From: Bacillus sp. 1780r2a1
GTDB lineage: Bacteria; Bacillota; Bacilli; Bacillales; Bacillaceae_H
NCBI GenBank assembly: GCA_024134725.1
Contig: CP099863.1
Span: 380,001-444,000 of the forward strand
Reading direction: 5' to 3'
DNA: 64,000 nt
Part shown: in pieces, positions 36,314 through 43,439 of the stretch
Numbering within the stretch: the stretch's first letter is position 1
Layout: each line of letters begins with the position of its first letter
The notes under the pieces: model-generated
Told to the model about the DNA's origin: nothing
The model's input: only the letters and a program-made list of their open reading frames with translations
Database searches by the model: none
Program-made: the position numbers and the translations under genes

Positions 36314-36844
36314 GTGATCAAAATGCTGAAAGAAGTAAACGGTGAGCTCCTTTATTGGGAAGTCTGGGAAGATGAGAAAACGTTATTGATTCACTATGGA
36401 CGAGTTGGAGATGCAGGCGAGACTCAAGAAAAGAAACTATCGCGACTTCACAATGCAGAAAAGTTAATGGAAGGCCTAGCAGAAGCAAAAGTTGATGAAG
36501 GCTATGATTACATAGATGAAGATGAGCTTATCGAGCTGGTTGTACAGTATAGCTATGAAGATGGGGAAATGGAAGAAGTACTTGATAAGAGACATCACGT
36601 TGAGGATTTAATGAATGAATGCTTAGGGTGGACAGGTAATGGCTTCTGCGATGGTGGAGACATTGGAAGTGGCACAGCGAATATTGTAAACTATGTGATT
36701 GACCCCGAGAAAGCCACTCAAACTATTATCCAAGATCTTGAAAAGAACAACGTGCTTGAAGGCGCAAAGATTGCCTATTTAGATGATGACAGCGATGAAT
36801 ACGTAGCGCTTTATCCAAAAGGAGCAGAGTTTGAATTAATTTAA
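36314..36844 (+). CDS. WGR-domain-like acidic protein
   Basis: A 176-residue acidic protein. The N-terminal 70 residues contain YWEVWEDEKTLLIHYGRVGD, which fits the WGR fold (named for its Trp-Gly-Arg motif; here YGRVG). The remainder is acidic with a Gly-rich stretch (GWTGNGFCDGGDIGSG) and no recognised domain. I choose the GTG at 36314 because AGGGGG lies 8 bases upstream; the ATG at 36308 would be only 2 bases from it. It stands alone between the SOS pair and yndG. WGR domains often occur with DNA-repair or nucleic-acid proteins. Confidence 0.68.
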   Translation: MIKMLKEVNGELLYWEVWEDEKTLLIHYGRVGDAGETQEKKLSRLHNAEKLMEGLAEAKVDEGYDYIDEDELIELVVQYSYEDGEMEEVLDKRHHVEDLMNECLGWTGNGFCDGGDIGSGTANIVNYVIDPEKATQTIIQDLEKNNVLEGAKIAYLDDDSDEYVALYPKGAEFELI

Positions 36845-36893
36845 CATCGTTATTGATAAAAGGCATTTTGTTACTCCTTACATAAATAAATTT

Positions 36894-36920
36894 AGAAGAG
36901 TAGTAGTTACTCTTCTTTTT
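36894..36920 (+). terminator. Terminator after the WGR-like gene
   Basis: AGAAGAGTA pairs with TACTCTTCT across five bases, followed by TTTT. Confidence 0.78.
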
Positions 36921-36998
36921 CTAGTTTTATCAAAAAGGACTTTCTATGAACATACTGAACTACTAAATAAGACAATTTATTAAAAAGAGGAGCATTGT

Positions 36999-37919
36999 AT
37001 GGCGAAATCAAAGCCAATTTATGTGGAAATAGTAATTGATTGTGAAATGGAGAAGCTTTGGGAATATACGCAAAAACCTGAGCTACACCAGCAGTGGGAT
37101 TTGCGATTTTCAAATATTGAATATTTACCGAAAGAAAAAGAAGAAGCGCCTCAGCAGTTTCTGTACCAAACGAATATTGGGTTTGGAATTAGCATAAAAG
37201 GAACGGGAGAGAGCGTAAAAACGATTGAAAAAGATGACGAGCGCATTTCCTCACTAAAATTTTGGGCAGACCACCCAATTTCGCTAATTAAAGAAGGTAG
37301 TGGCTACTGGAAGTATATAAAAACTGATCGAGGCATCCAGTTTTTAACTCAGTATGACTATAAGACTCGCTTTAGTTTTTTGGGCAGAGTGCTAGATGTC
37401 CTTTTTAAACCGCTGATGGGTTGGGCGACAGCTTGGAGTTTTGACTGTCTACGGTTATGGATTGAAAAGGAAATTCCACCGCGTATTTCGATAATGAAAA
37501 CCCTGTTTCAAATCATTTTAAGTGGTATCCTTGCTTTTATCTGGATTTACCAAGGGCTTGTTCCTAAAGTTTTATATCAAGAAGCAGGCGAGCTGGCGTT
37601 ATTAAAAGGAACAGGTTTACTTCAAGGAAAAGAAGAACTTTTTTTATACGGACTAGGAGCTGGACAAATTACCTTCGGCTTGCTTTTTTTAATATTTAGC
37701 CGAAGCAAATGGCTTCATTTGATAAATATTGTCGCGTTAATTAGCTTAGGTGTTGGCGCAGTAATGAGTGGAGGTAGTATCTTTGCAGCACCTTTCAATC
37801 CAGCCACCTTAACGCTTGCAATGATTGGCTACTCAGCAATGGCGCTTTTGAACTTACGCGATTTACCAAGCGCGTCAAGTTGCAAAAGAAAACGAACGAC
37901 AAAAAGGGGAAAACAATGA
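36999..37919 (+). CDS. yndG: SRPBCC domain fused to a DoxX-like membrane domain (YndG-like)
   Basis: A 306-residue two-part protein. Residues 5-160 look like a START/SRPBCC ligand-binding fold (VEIVIDCEMEKLWEYTQKPE, then YWKYIKTDRGIQFLTQYDY). Residues 170-295 contain four hydrophobic helices of the DoxX-like type (LFQIILSGILAFIWIYQGLV). It is the first gene of a three-gene operon in the order of B. subtilis yndG-yndH-yndJ; its stop overlaps the next start by 4 bases. AAAGAGGAG precedes the ATG. Function unknown, and the symbol relies on order plus domain content. Confidence 0.75.
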   Translation: MAKSKPIYVEIVIDCEMEKLWEYTQKPELHQQWDLRFSNIEYLPKEKEEAPQQFLYQTNIGFGISIKGTGESVKTIEKDDERISSLKFWADHPISLIKEGSGYWKYIKTDRGIQFLTQYDYKTRFSFLGRVLDVLFKPLMGWATAWSFDCLRLWIEKEIPPRISIMKTLFQIILSGILAFIWIYQGLVPKVLYQEAGELALLKGTGLLQGKEELFLYGLGAGQITFGLLFLIFSRSKWLHLINIVALISLGVGAVMSGGSIFAAPFNPATLTLAMIGYSAMALLNLRDLPSASSCKRKRTTKRGKQ

Positions 37920-38593
37920 TTTCAATTTATGAACGAGCACTTGGAGAAGCTTACAGTCGGCTTCACCCAGAACTTCAGAAGAAATTTGGCTTAACGAGCG
38001 AGGCTAGAACATCTATTATCTGTACTGGAGTGATGGAAGAAATATGGGGCGGAAAAGTTTATATGAAACCTTTTCTTCATCTAGGTGCACAGAAGAACAT
38101 TACATTTTCAGAAAGAGGGAGAAATATCCCATTTACGTTAGAGAATTACGCGTATCGAAACGCACAAGGTCAGGAGTGCATGGCTTGGATTCGGAAATTT
38201 CAATTTGACCCAGTACGCAATTTTGATGCCACAATGATCTATAGTTCGAAGAAGAAAGGAATTGTAGATTATCTAGGTATCGACCAAGACTTTGTCACGG
38301 ATATTGATATTTCCGTGTTGGAAAACGGCGGGATTCGTTTACTTTCAGGACCGCTTACGTTTTCGAAAAAAGGTTTAAATCTAAAGATACCGGCCGTTTT
38401 TTCAGGTACAGCGGAAGCAATTGAGTGGTATGACGAAGAAAACGAGTGCTTTCACATTCATGTGGCAGTAACGAACGGAAGCTTTGGCACAGTATTTGGC
38501 TATAAAGGAACGTTCACGATTGAGTACGTGACTTGTGAAGATCCTCCCGCCTACGCAAAACCAAGGCGTGAAGCAGTAGTAACAGCGGTTTAG
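37916..38593 (+). CDS. yndH: DUF4166 protein (YndH-like)
   Basis: A 225-residue soluble protein starting MISIYERALGEAYSRLHPEL. The pattern WGGKVYMKPFLHLGAQKNIT and AYRNAQGQECMAWIRKFQF is characteristic of DUF4166. The C-terminal half is beta-rich (IRLLSGPLTFSKKGLNLKIP). Start at 37916 uses AAAGGGGA and the ATGA overlap with yndG; an upstream in-frame ATG would overlap yndG further without a ribosome site. It is likely translated by coupling. No known activity. Confidence 0.78.
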   Translation: MISIYERALGEAYSRLHPELQKKFGLTSEARTSIICTGVMEEIWGGKVYMKPFLHLGAQKNITFSERGRNIPFTLENYAYRNAQGQECMAWIRKFQFDPVRNFDATMIYSSKKKGIVDYLGIDQDFVTDIDISVLENGGIRLLSGPLTFSKKGLNLKIPAVFSGTAEAIEWYDEENECFHIHVAVTNGSFGTVFGYKGTFTIEYVTCEDPPAYAKPRREAVVTAV

Positions 38594-38608
38594 GAGGAAA
38601 GCTGAGTT

Positions 38609-40312
38609 ATGAGAAAGTTCACATCCATACAAGCACTTATCGGATTTATTATGTGGCTAAGTTTCTTTCTAGCTCTTGAAGTTAATCAAATTGAGCGGCT
38701 TTTACTATTTGCCATGCTCGTCATTGTACCGCTTATCTTAAACGTTATTGAAACAAGAAATCGCAACGGCGATACGTTTAAAACGTACATATTCAGCGTA
38801 TATCTATATCCAATAGCCGCCCTGTTAGCTTGTTTGTCATTCTTTTTTTCCACAGGAATAACAGCAGGGTTATTATCGCTTGGTTGGTTAATATGGACAG
38901 CAATGGTGTTTTTATATGGTGCATCAAGGCTTTTGGCAAGAGGCCTTTATTTAATTGAAGAAGTAAGTATTGATATTGGGTTAATGTATCTCCTGCTTGG
39001 AGGAGCTTGGTTTTCAACGTTTCAATTTGGCATCGACGTGGTGTCATTTGGACCAACAATTACGCTATTGACCGCTATCCACTTTCACTTTTCGGCTCTG
39101 ATTACGCCAATCTTTATAGGTTTTGTTGGAAGGTTACTGAGGCAACGAGGTGAGAAACTACCAGTTATGTATCACATAGCAGCAATTGGTATTATGGTAA
39201 GCTCGATGGGTATTGCGGTTGGCATTACGTTTTCTCGATTGGTTGAATTCGTGTTTGTTGTAGTGTTTGTCATTTGTCTGTGGCTATATGCCTATTTTAC
39301 AGTAGTAAGGATACGAACCTTAACCAAAAGCACAATTGCGTATGTTTTTCTTGTCTTATCATCGGGGACACTTTTGTTGACCATGCTACTGGCAGGGTAT
39401 TATGGCTTATCACGCGTACTACACGTCGAGCTCATTTCAATTCCAAATATGGTGTCGCTTCATGGGATTGGGAATGCATTTGGATTTGTCTTTCTAGGGG
39501 TCATCGGCTGGTCTTTTATTCGTCCAAGTATGGTATTCAACCCATACGCAATGCCTACTAGCAATCTTTTTGGAAGGTGGAAAATTGGCGCTGATTTCTT
39601 TCAGCAGTACGAATCAAAAGATAGAAAGCATAACCACTATGAAGGGCTAGTAGATAACTTAGGTGAATTTCAGCAAAGAGGTTTCAATGCTCAGTCTGTT
39701 CATCCTACTGTTCGACATTTTTATGAACAAACTCTTGAATATGAGCTTCATTCTAAAACATATTGGCATAAAGGATTTGGTTTTCTATCCAGAATCTATA
39801 AGCAATTTAGCTCAAGTATTGAGCAAATTAACCTACCGCTTAATCATGAAACGGAAGAGCTAGTTGTGGATAGCAGAATTGTTGGAATTAGCAGTAAGCA
39901 AGATGGAAGGCAGAAAGTTCGAGCTTGGATTCGAACATCAAGAGAAACGAATAAAGCTGTTTTTGTCGCTGCGTATTCATCCCATGAATATCAGGAGAAA
40001 AAGTACTTAAATATTGCGCTTCCTCTACCGTCTGGCCAAATGACCGGCGTGCTGCGCTTTGAAAATCCACAGGATAAGCAGAGAGAAAGAGGCTTTATTT
40101 TAACTAGTCTAAAACAGTCAGCTGATAAAGGTGATGAAGGGATTTACTACGTAACAAAGTGGTTTACAATTCGCTTACCAATAAATGAGCATTTTACAGT
40201 ATGGCCAGAGACAGGCTTACATCAAATCAAAGCTAGTCATAAAATGTGGATTTTTGGAATTCCGTTTCTTTCAATTGATTACACCATAAAAAAGCGTGAA
40301 GGTCTAGCATAA
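38609..40312 (+). CDS. yndJ: YndJ-family membrane protein
   Basis: A 567-residue protein with about nine N-terminal membrane helices (residues 5-310) and a long soluble C-terminal part. The latter (about 360-567) contains VHPTVRHFYEQTLEYELHSK and a region similar to DUF4166-type beta folds. It resembles B. subtilis YndJ in length and layout. TAGGAGG precedes the ATG. The stop codon lies in the loop of the terminator hairpin. The three genes probably form a membrane-associated lipid- or ligand-handling unit, but this is inference from the SRPBCC partner. Confidence 0.8.
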   Translation: MRKFTSIQALIGFIMWLSFFLALEVNQIERLLLFAMLVIVPLILNVIETRNRNGDTFKTYIFSVYLYPIAALLACLSFFFSTGITAGLLSLGWLIWTAMVFLYGASRLLARGLYLIEEVSIDIGLMYLLLGGAWFSTFQFGIDVVSFGPTITLLTAIHFHFSALITPIFIGFVGRLLRQRGEKLPVMYHIAAIGIMVSSMGIAVGITFSRLVEFVFVVVFVICLWLYAYFTVVRIRTLTKSTIAYVFLVLSSGTLLLTMLLAGYYGLSRVLHVELISIPNMVSLHGIGNAFGFVFLGVIGWSFIRPSMVFNPYAMPTSNLFGRWKIGADFFQQYESKDRKHNHYEGLVDNLGEFQQRGFNAQSVHPTVRHFYEQTLEYELHSKTYWHKGFGFLSRIYKQFSSSIEQINLPLNHETEELVVDSRIVGISSKQDGRQKVRAWIRTSRETNKAVFVAAYSSHEYQEKKYLNIALPLPSGQMTGVLRFENPQDKQRERGFILTSLKQSADKGDEGIYYVTKWFTIRLPINEHFTVWPETGLHQIKASHKMWIFGIPFLSIDYTIKKREGLA

Positions 40313-40327
40313 ACCTTCACGCTTTTT
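40291..40327. terminator. Terminator overlapping the end of yndJ
   Basis: AAAGCGTGAAGGT pairs with ACCTTCACGCTTT and is followed by TTTTT. The left arm lies within the last yndJ codons. It probably also ends the convergent small gene. Confidence 0.83.
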
Positions 40328-40630
40328 TTATTTGATCAACCAATCGCCATAATACTCGTACCATAAGTTATCTGCTATAGCTATAATAACAAAAACGATA
40401 AAAAAAGCAGTAACTATTAACAACACCTTAGTACTCGTTTTCTTTTGGTACTTGTCAAACAGCTTGCTCGCCAAATTAAATAATAGGAAAAAGATAATTA
40501 CTTTAATGATAATAGCAACGATAAGAGTTAGCGAAATGGAACCTTTAAGATAATCTTCAAGTACGAGATCCTGTACGAAATAAAGGAACCAACTTAAAAT
40601 AAAAAGTCCTAAAAACGTAAACCAGCGCAT
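40328..40630 (-). CDS. Small three-helix membrane protein, unknown function
   Basis: A 100-residue hydrophobic protein with three predicted membrane helices (about 5-22, 33-53, 68-86), separated by short charged loops, ending YYGDWLIK. AAAGGAGC precedes the ATG. It is transcribed leftward and alone, convergent with yndJ. No family recognised. Confidence 0.65.
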   Translation of the reverse strand: MRWFTFLGLFILSWFLYFVQDLVLEDYLKGSISLTLIVAIIIKVIIFFLLFNLASKLFDKYQKKTSTKVLLIVTAFFIVFVIIAIADNLWYEYYGDWLIK

Positions 40631-40751
40631 AGAAGCTCCTTTAAAATTAATTTATATTGATTTTACCATCAATGAAAAATAATGGTATTACTTATTGTTC
40701 AAGCGGGTAAGTTAACTGTATATTATTACGTTAAAGGCCGGTGAAAACCTC

Positions 40752-42071
40752 TTGAATAGTATTTGGGTTTCGATTGTTATTGTTTTAATCCTTATTGTCG
40801 CAAATGGACTCTTTGCGATGACCGAAATTGCAATTGTAACGTCTAAAAAGAATCGACTTGAAAAATTAAAAGAACAAGGTGACCGCAGAGCTGCATATGC
40901 ATTAAAGCTTGCTGAGGATCCAAACCAGCTGTTATCAACCATTCAAATTGGAATTACGTTAATTGGTGTAATAACAGGGGCATTTGGAGGAGCCACAATT
41001 GCCCGGCAGCTATCAGGCTATGTAGACCAAATTGATGCTTTGGCTGCGTTTAGCTATCAGTTAAGCTTTATCATTGTGGTAGGTCTGTCTACATACTTGT
41101 CGTTAATTATTGGGGAACTGGTCCCAAAGCGAATTGGATTAAACAATCCAGAAAAAACGGCATCGATTGTGGCAAAGCCAATGTATTACTTCTCAAAAAT
41201 TGGTAAACCTCTTATCTTTATCTTAAGTAAATCAACAGAGTTTGTACTAAAAGTGCTGAGAGTAAAGCCAAATGATGAGCCAGATGTAACGGAAGAAGAG
41301 ATTACTCAGCTGATTGAACAAGGCGTATATAGCGGAGTTGTTGAATCCATTGAACAAGATCTTGTGGAACAAATCTTTTACTTAGGAGATAAGCGATTAG
41401 GCGATATTTTAACACCACGCCCTCAGCTCGTATGGCTTGATTTAGAAGATCCATTAGAGGAAAACATTAGGATTATGAAAGAAAATTCATATTCTAGGTT
41501 TCCTGTAGGAGAGGGAACGCTTGATGATTTTAAAGGAATTGTTCATGCGAAAGACATGTTTGCAAAGCTAGTGTCTGATGAACACTTTGACTTGACAGAA
41601 TGTATACGTCAAACAATCATTCTTCCTGAATCAATGAAAGCTTTTCAAGCGATGGAAATGTTGAAAAAATCCGCACACCACGAAGCAATTGTAATCGATG
41701 AATATGGCGGGGTGGAAGGATTAGTTACTCTTCACGACGTGTTTGAACATATTATTGGTGAGATGCCAGAAGAGCACGAAACAGAGCTTCAAATCGTCCA
41801 GCGTAACGAAAATTCTTGGCTTGCAGATGGGCTGATACCAATCGACACATTTGTCAGGTACTTCGACCTTGAAGGTGTCGAAAACCTAACGAGCAATAAA
41901 AATTTTCATACTCTTGGTGGTTTTATCACCAGCCAAAAGGGAGAAATTCCTAAAGTAAAAGATGAAGTTCGCGTAGGGGATTTGTTATTGGAAGTGGTTG
42001 ATATGGATCAGTTTCGTGTAGACAAGGTGATGGTTTCAAGAGTTGAAGAAAGTTCATTAGGCGAAATGTAG
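40752..42071 (+). CDS. CNNM/HlyC-CorC family membrane protein with CBS domains
   Basis: A 439-residue protein. An N-terminal DUF21/CNNM membrane domain (about 1-190, including FAMTEIAIVTSKKNRLEKL and IGELVPKRIGLNNPEK) is followed by two CBS domains (about 200-340) and a CorC/HlyC domain. Relatives in bacilli (YhdP, YugS, YrkA, MpfA) affect magnesium or other divalent-cation efflux; the hemolysin name is historical. The start is a TTG at 40752 with only a weak GGTG upstream, so the start is uncertain. It is monocistronic with a strong terminator. Confidence 0.85.
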   Translation: MNSIWVSIVIVLILIVANGLFAMTEIAIVTSKKNRLEKLKEQGDRRAAYALKLAEDPNQLLSTIQIGITLIGVITGAFGGATIARQLSGYVDQIDALAAFSYQLSFIIVVGLSTYLSLIIGELVPKRIGLNNPEKTASIVAKPMYYFSKIGKPLIFILSKSTEFVLKVLRVKPNDEPDVTEEEITQLIEQGVYSGVVESIEQDLVEQIFYLGDKRLGDILTPRPQLVWLDLEDPLEENIRIMKENSYSRFPVGEGTLDDFKGIVHAKDMFAKLVSDEHFDLTECIRQTIILPESMKAFQAMEMLKKSAHHEAIVIDEYGGVEGLVTLHDVFEHIIGEMPEEHETELQIVQRNENSWLADGLIPIDTFVRYFDLEGVENLTSNKNFHTLGGFITSQKGEIPKVKDEVRVGDLLLEVVDMDQFRVDKVMVSRVEESSLGEM

Positions 42072-42095
42072 CAATGGTATATAAAATAGTATGAA

Positions 42096-42138
42096 AAGCA
42101 GCCCATATTATACAAATATGGGCTGCTTATTTTTATTA
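42096..42138 (+). terminator. Terminator after the CNNM gene
   Basis: AAGCAGCCCATATT pairs exactly with AATATGGGCTGCTT, followed by ATTTTTATT. Confidence 0.86.
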
Positions 42139-42214
42139 GCATAGGAAAAAAGCAGATGAATGAACAAAAGCCTTTTGTGATTTAACAATAATAAAATCAT
42201 GAATAAGATAAAAT

Positions 42215-42248
42215 ATTTATTGAAAAACAATAAATTTTGAGTTACTAT
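42215..42248 (+). promoter_or_regulatory. Promoter and inverted repeat before yoaS-yozG
   Basis: -35 TTGAAA (42220-42225), 17-bp spacer and -10 TACTAT (42243-42248). The perfect dyad ATTTATTG-N5-CAATAAAT (42215-42235) covers the -35 and is a plausible operator for the small HTH protein encoded two genes on. Confidence 0.58.
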
Positions 42249-42284
42249 CATATTGTAAATAATAAATTAAGTGAGGTGCTTTAT

Positions 42285-42770
42285 ATGAAACAAGGATTAT
42301 CAACACTATTTTTAAAGGTAGCTGTGATTTTGATTGGAATACCTGTTCTCCTCTTATGTATATTTTTAGTTCCAGAGTTGGCTGGTGTTACTGAAAAATT
42401 ACTTCCTGAATTTGCGTATATGAAGTATTTCGTTTCCGTTGCGTTTTATGCTTCAGCCATACCTTTTTATTTTGCTTTATATCAAGCTTTCAAGCTTTTA
42501 CGCTATATTGACAAAAATAAGGCTTTCTCTGAATTATCTGTAGAAGCATTAAAGAAAATTAAATATTGTGCCGTTGCGGTTAGTATGCTACATCTTTTTG
42601 TGTTACCATTTTTCTATCTCTTTGCGGAAAAGGACGATGCTCCGGGAGTCATTTTGGTCGGCTTAATTGTTCCATTTGCTTCCATTGTTATTTCTGTGTT
42701 CGCCGCGGTTCTTCAAAGGATTTTAAAAGAAGCAATCAATATCAAATCAGAAAACGATTTAACAATTTGA
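42285..42770 (+). CDS. yoaS: DUF2975 membrane protein (YoaS-like)
   Basis: A 161-residue protein with four membrane helices (about 10-30, 47-67, 95-115, 125-145) and the DUF2975 features FYFALYQAFKLLRYIDKNKA and FSELSVEALKKIKYCAVA. ATG at 42285 follows GTGAGGTG; an upstream in-frame start has no site. The next gene, an HTH protein, starts 10 bases later. In B. subtilis yoaS is paired with yozG in the same way. Role unknown; such pairs may form a membrane-tethered regulator system. Confidence 0.78.
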   Translation: MKQGLSTLFLKVAVILIGIPVLLLCIFLVPELAGVTEKLLPEFAYMKYFVSVAFYASAIPFYFALYQAFKLLRYIDKNKAFSELSVEALKKIKYCAVAVSMLHLFVLPFFYLFAEKDDAPGVILVGLIVPFASIVISVFAAVLQRILKEAINIKSENDLTI

Positions 42771-42780
42771 GGTGAAGAAT

Positions 42781-43005
42781 ATGGCTATTATTATTAATAT
42801 CGATGTGATGTTAGCCAAGCGGAAAATGAGCGTAACTGAACTGTCAGAGAAGGTAGGAATTACAATGGCAAACCTTTCTATTTTAAAGAATGGTAAAGCC
42901 AAAGCGGTACGTTTCTCAACGTTAGAAGCTATATGTAAAGCTTTAGACTGTCAGCCAGGTGATATCCTAGAGTATCAAAATGATGAGGATATGTTAGACA
43001 CATAG
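42781..43005 (+). CDS. yozG: Small XRE/Cro-type HTH regulator (YozG-like)
   Basis: A 74-residue single-domain HTH protein. The sequence VTELSEKVGITMANLSILKN is the two-helix motif and AVRFSTLEAICKALDCQPGD the C-terminal helices of this family. ATG at 42781 follows GAGGTGA that overlaps the end of the previous gene. It likely regulates its own operon through the inverted repeat over the promoter. The family is almost always found beside DUF2975 proteins. Confidence 0.82.
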   Translation: MAIIINIDVMLAKRKMSVTELSEKVGITMANLSILKNGKAKAVRFSTLEAICKALDCQPGDILEYQNDEDMLDT

Positions 43006-43136
43006 AAAATAATTATTTTTGTGAGCCCGCCATCTTGTTTAGTCGAAACGGTAAAGGTTTGTTCTTTTTGATGAATGAAACGCTCACTTAACGCATATTG
43101 ATTCTAAAAGGTTGTTAATTCCAAGTAAAAAGGTAA

Positions 43137-43165
43137 TTGTATCAAACAGGTCTTTTTGCTATGAT
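43137..43165 (+). promoter_or_regulatory. Promoter of the attenuator-controlled efflux gene
   Basis: -35-like TTGTAT (43137-43142), 17-bp spacer and -10 TATGAT (43160-43165). It is placed about 30 bases before the leader peptide and transcribes the whole attenuator. Confidence 0.58.
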
Positions 43166-43198
43166 AATAGTATCTAATAAGAAATGGGGGTTTTTCTG

Positions 43199-43243
43199 TT
43201 GACAGCATCAATGAGATTACGTTTACCAATGTTCATTCGCTAA
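43199..43243 (+). CDS. Macrolide-sensing leader peptide MTASMRLRLPMFIR (ErmD/Mef leader type)
   Basis: A 14-codon frame starting TTG with GGGGG 8 bases upstream (43186-43190). An in-frame ATG at 43184 would add five residues but has no ribosome site. The sequence matches the plan of the ErmD leader, MTHSMRLRFPTLNQ: same length and identical M-T-x-S-M-R-L-R-x-P. From memory, the leader of streptococcal mef elements is also of this MTASMRLR kind. R-L-R (+X+) is a known macrolide-dependent ribosome-arrest motif. It is followed by hairpins and a terminator, then an MFS efflux gene. Confidence 0.82.
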   Translation: MTASMRLRLPMFIR

Positions 43244-43361
43244 TTGAATAATTGGAAGCTCTGCCTGCGCTCAGAGCAACGGGATTGGTCTGTCTATTTT
43301 TAAGAAAACCCTATATTTTACGGTTATTTTAAGAAGAGAGGAGAATATTCCTCTCTTTTTT
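43226..43361 (+). promoter_or_regulatory. Transcription attenuator between leader peptide and efflux gene
   Basis: Three local structures are visible: a weak hairpin CCAAT/ATTGG with inner ATTC/GAAT (43226-43255) starting just after the RLR codons; GCTCTG-N8-CAGAGC (43258-43277); and the terminator AGAGAGGA-N6-TCCTCTCT with TTTTTT (43331-43361). An alternative pairing ACCAAT (43225-43230) with ATTGGT (43284-43289), plus GACAG with CTGTC, competes with the first hairpin. A ribosome stalled on RLR would cover 43226 onward and shift the balance. The full switch was not modelled. Confidence 0.65.
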
Positions 43362-43439
43362 GTTGTCTCAAAATAGGAGTGCATGGACGGAGTTAGTAGG
43401 TAAATGAGATAAAAATTGAATAGAAATGAGCTGTTAAAT

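Noticed and set aside
43199-43204. TTGACA as a -35 element inside the leader region
   Set aside because: No -10 sequence lies at proper distance, and the TTG is better explained as the leader start codon.
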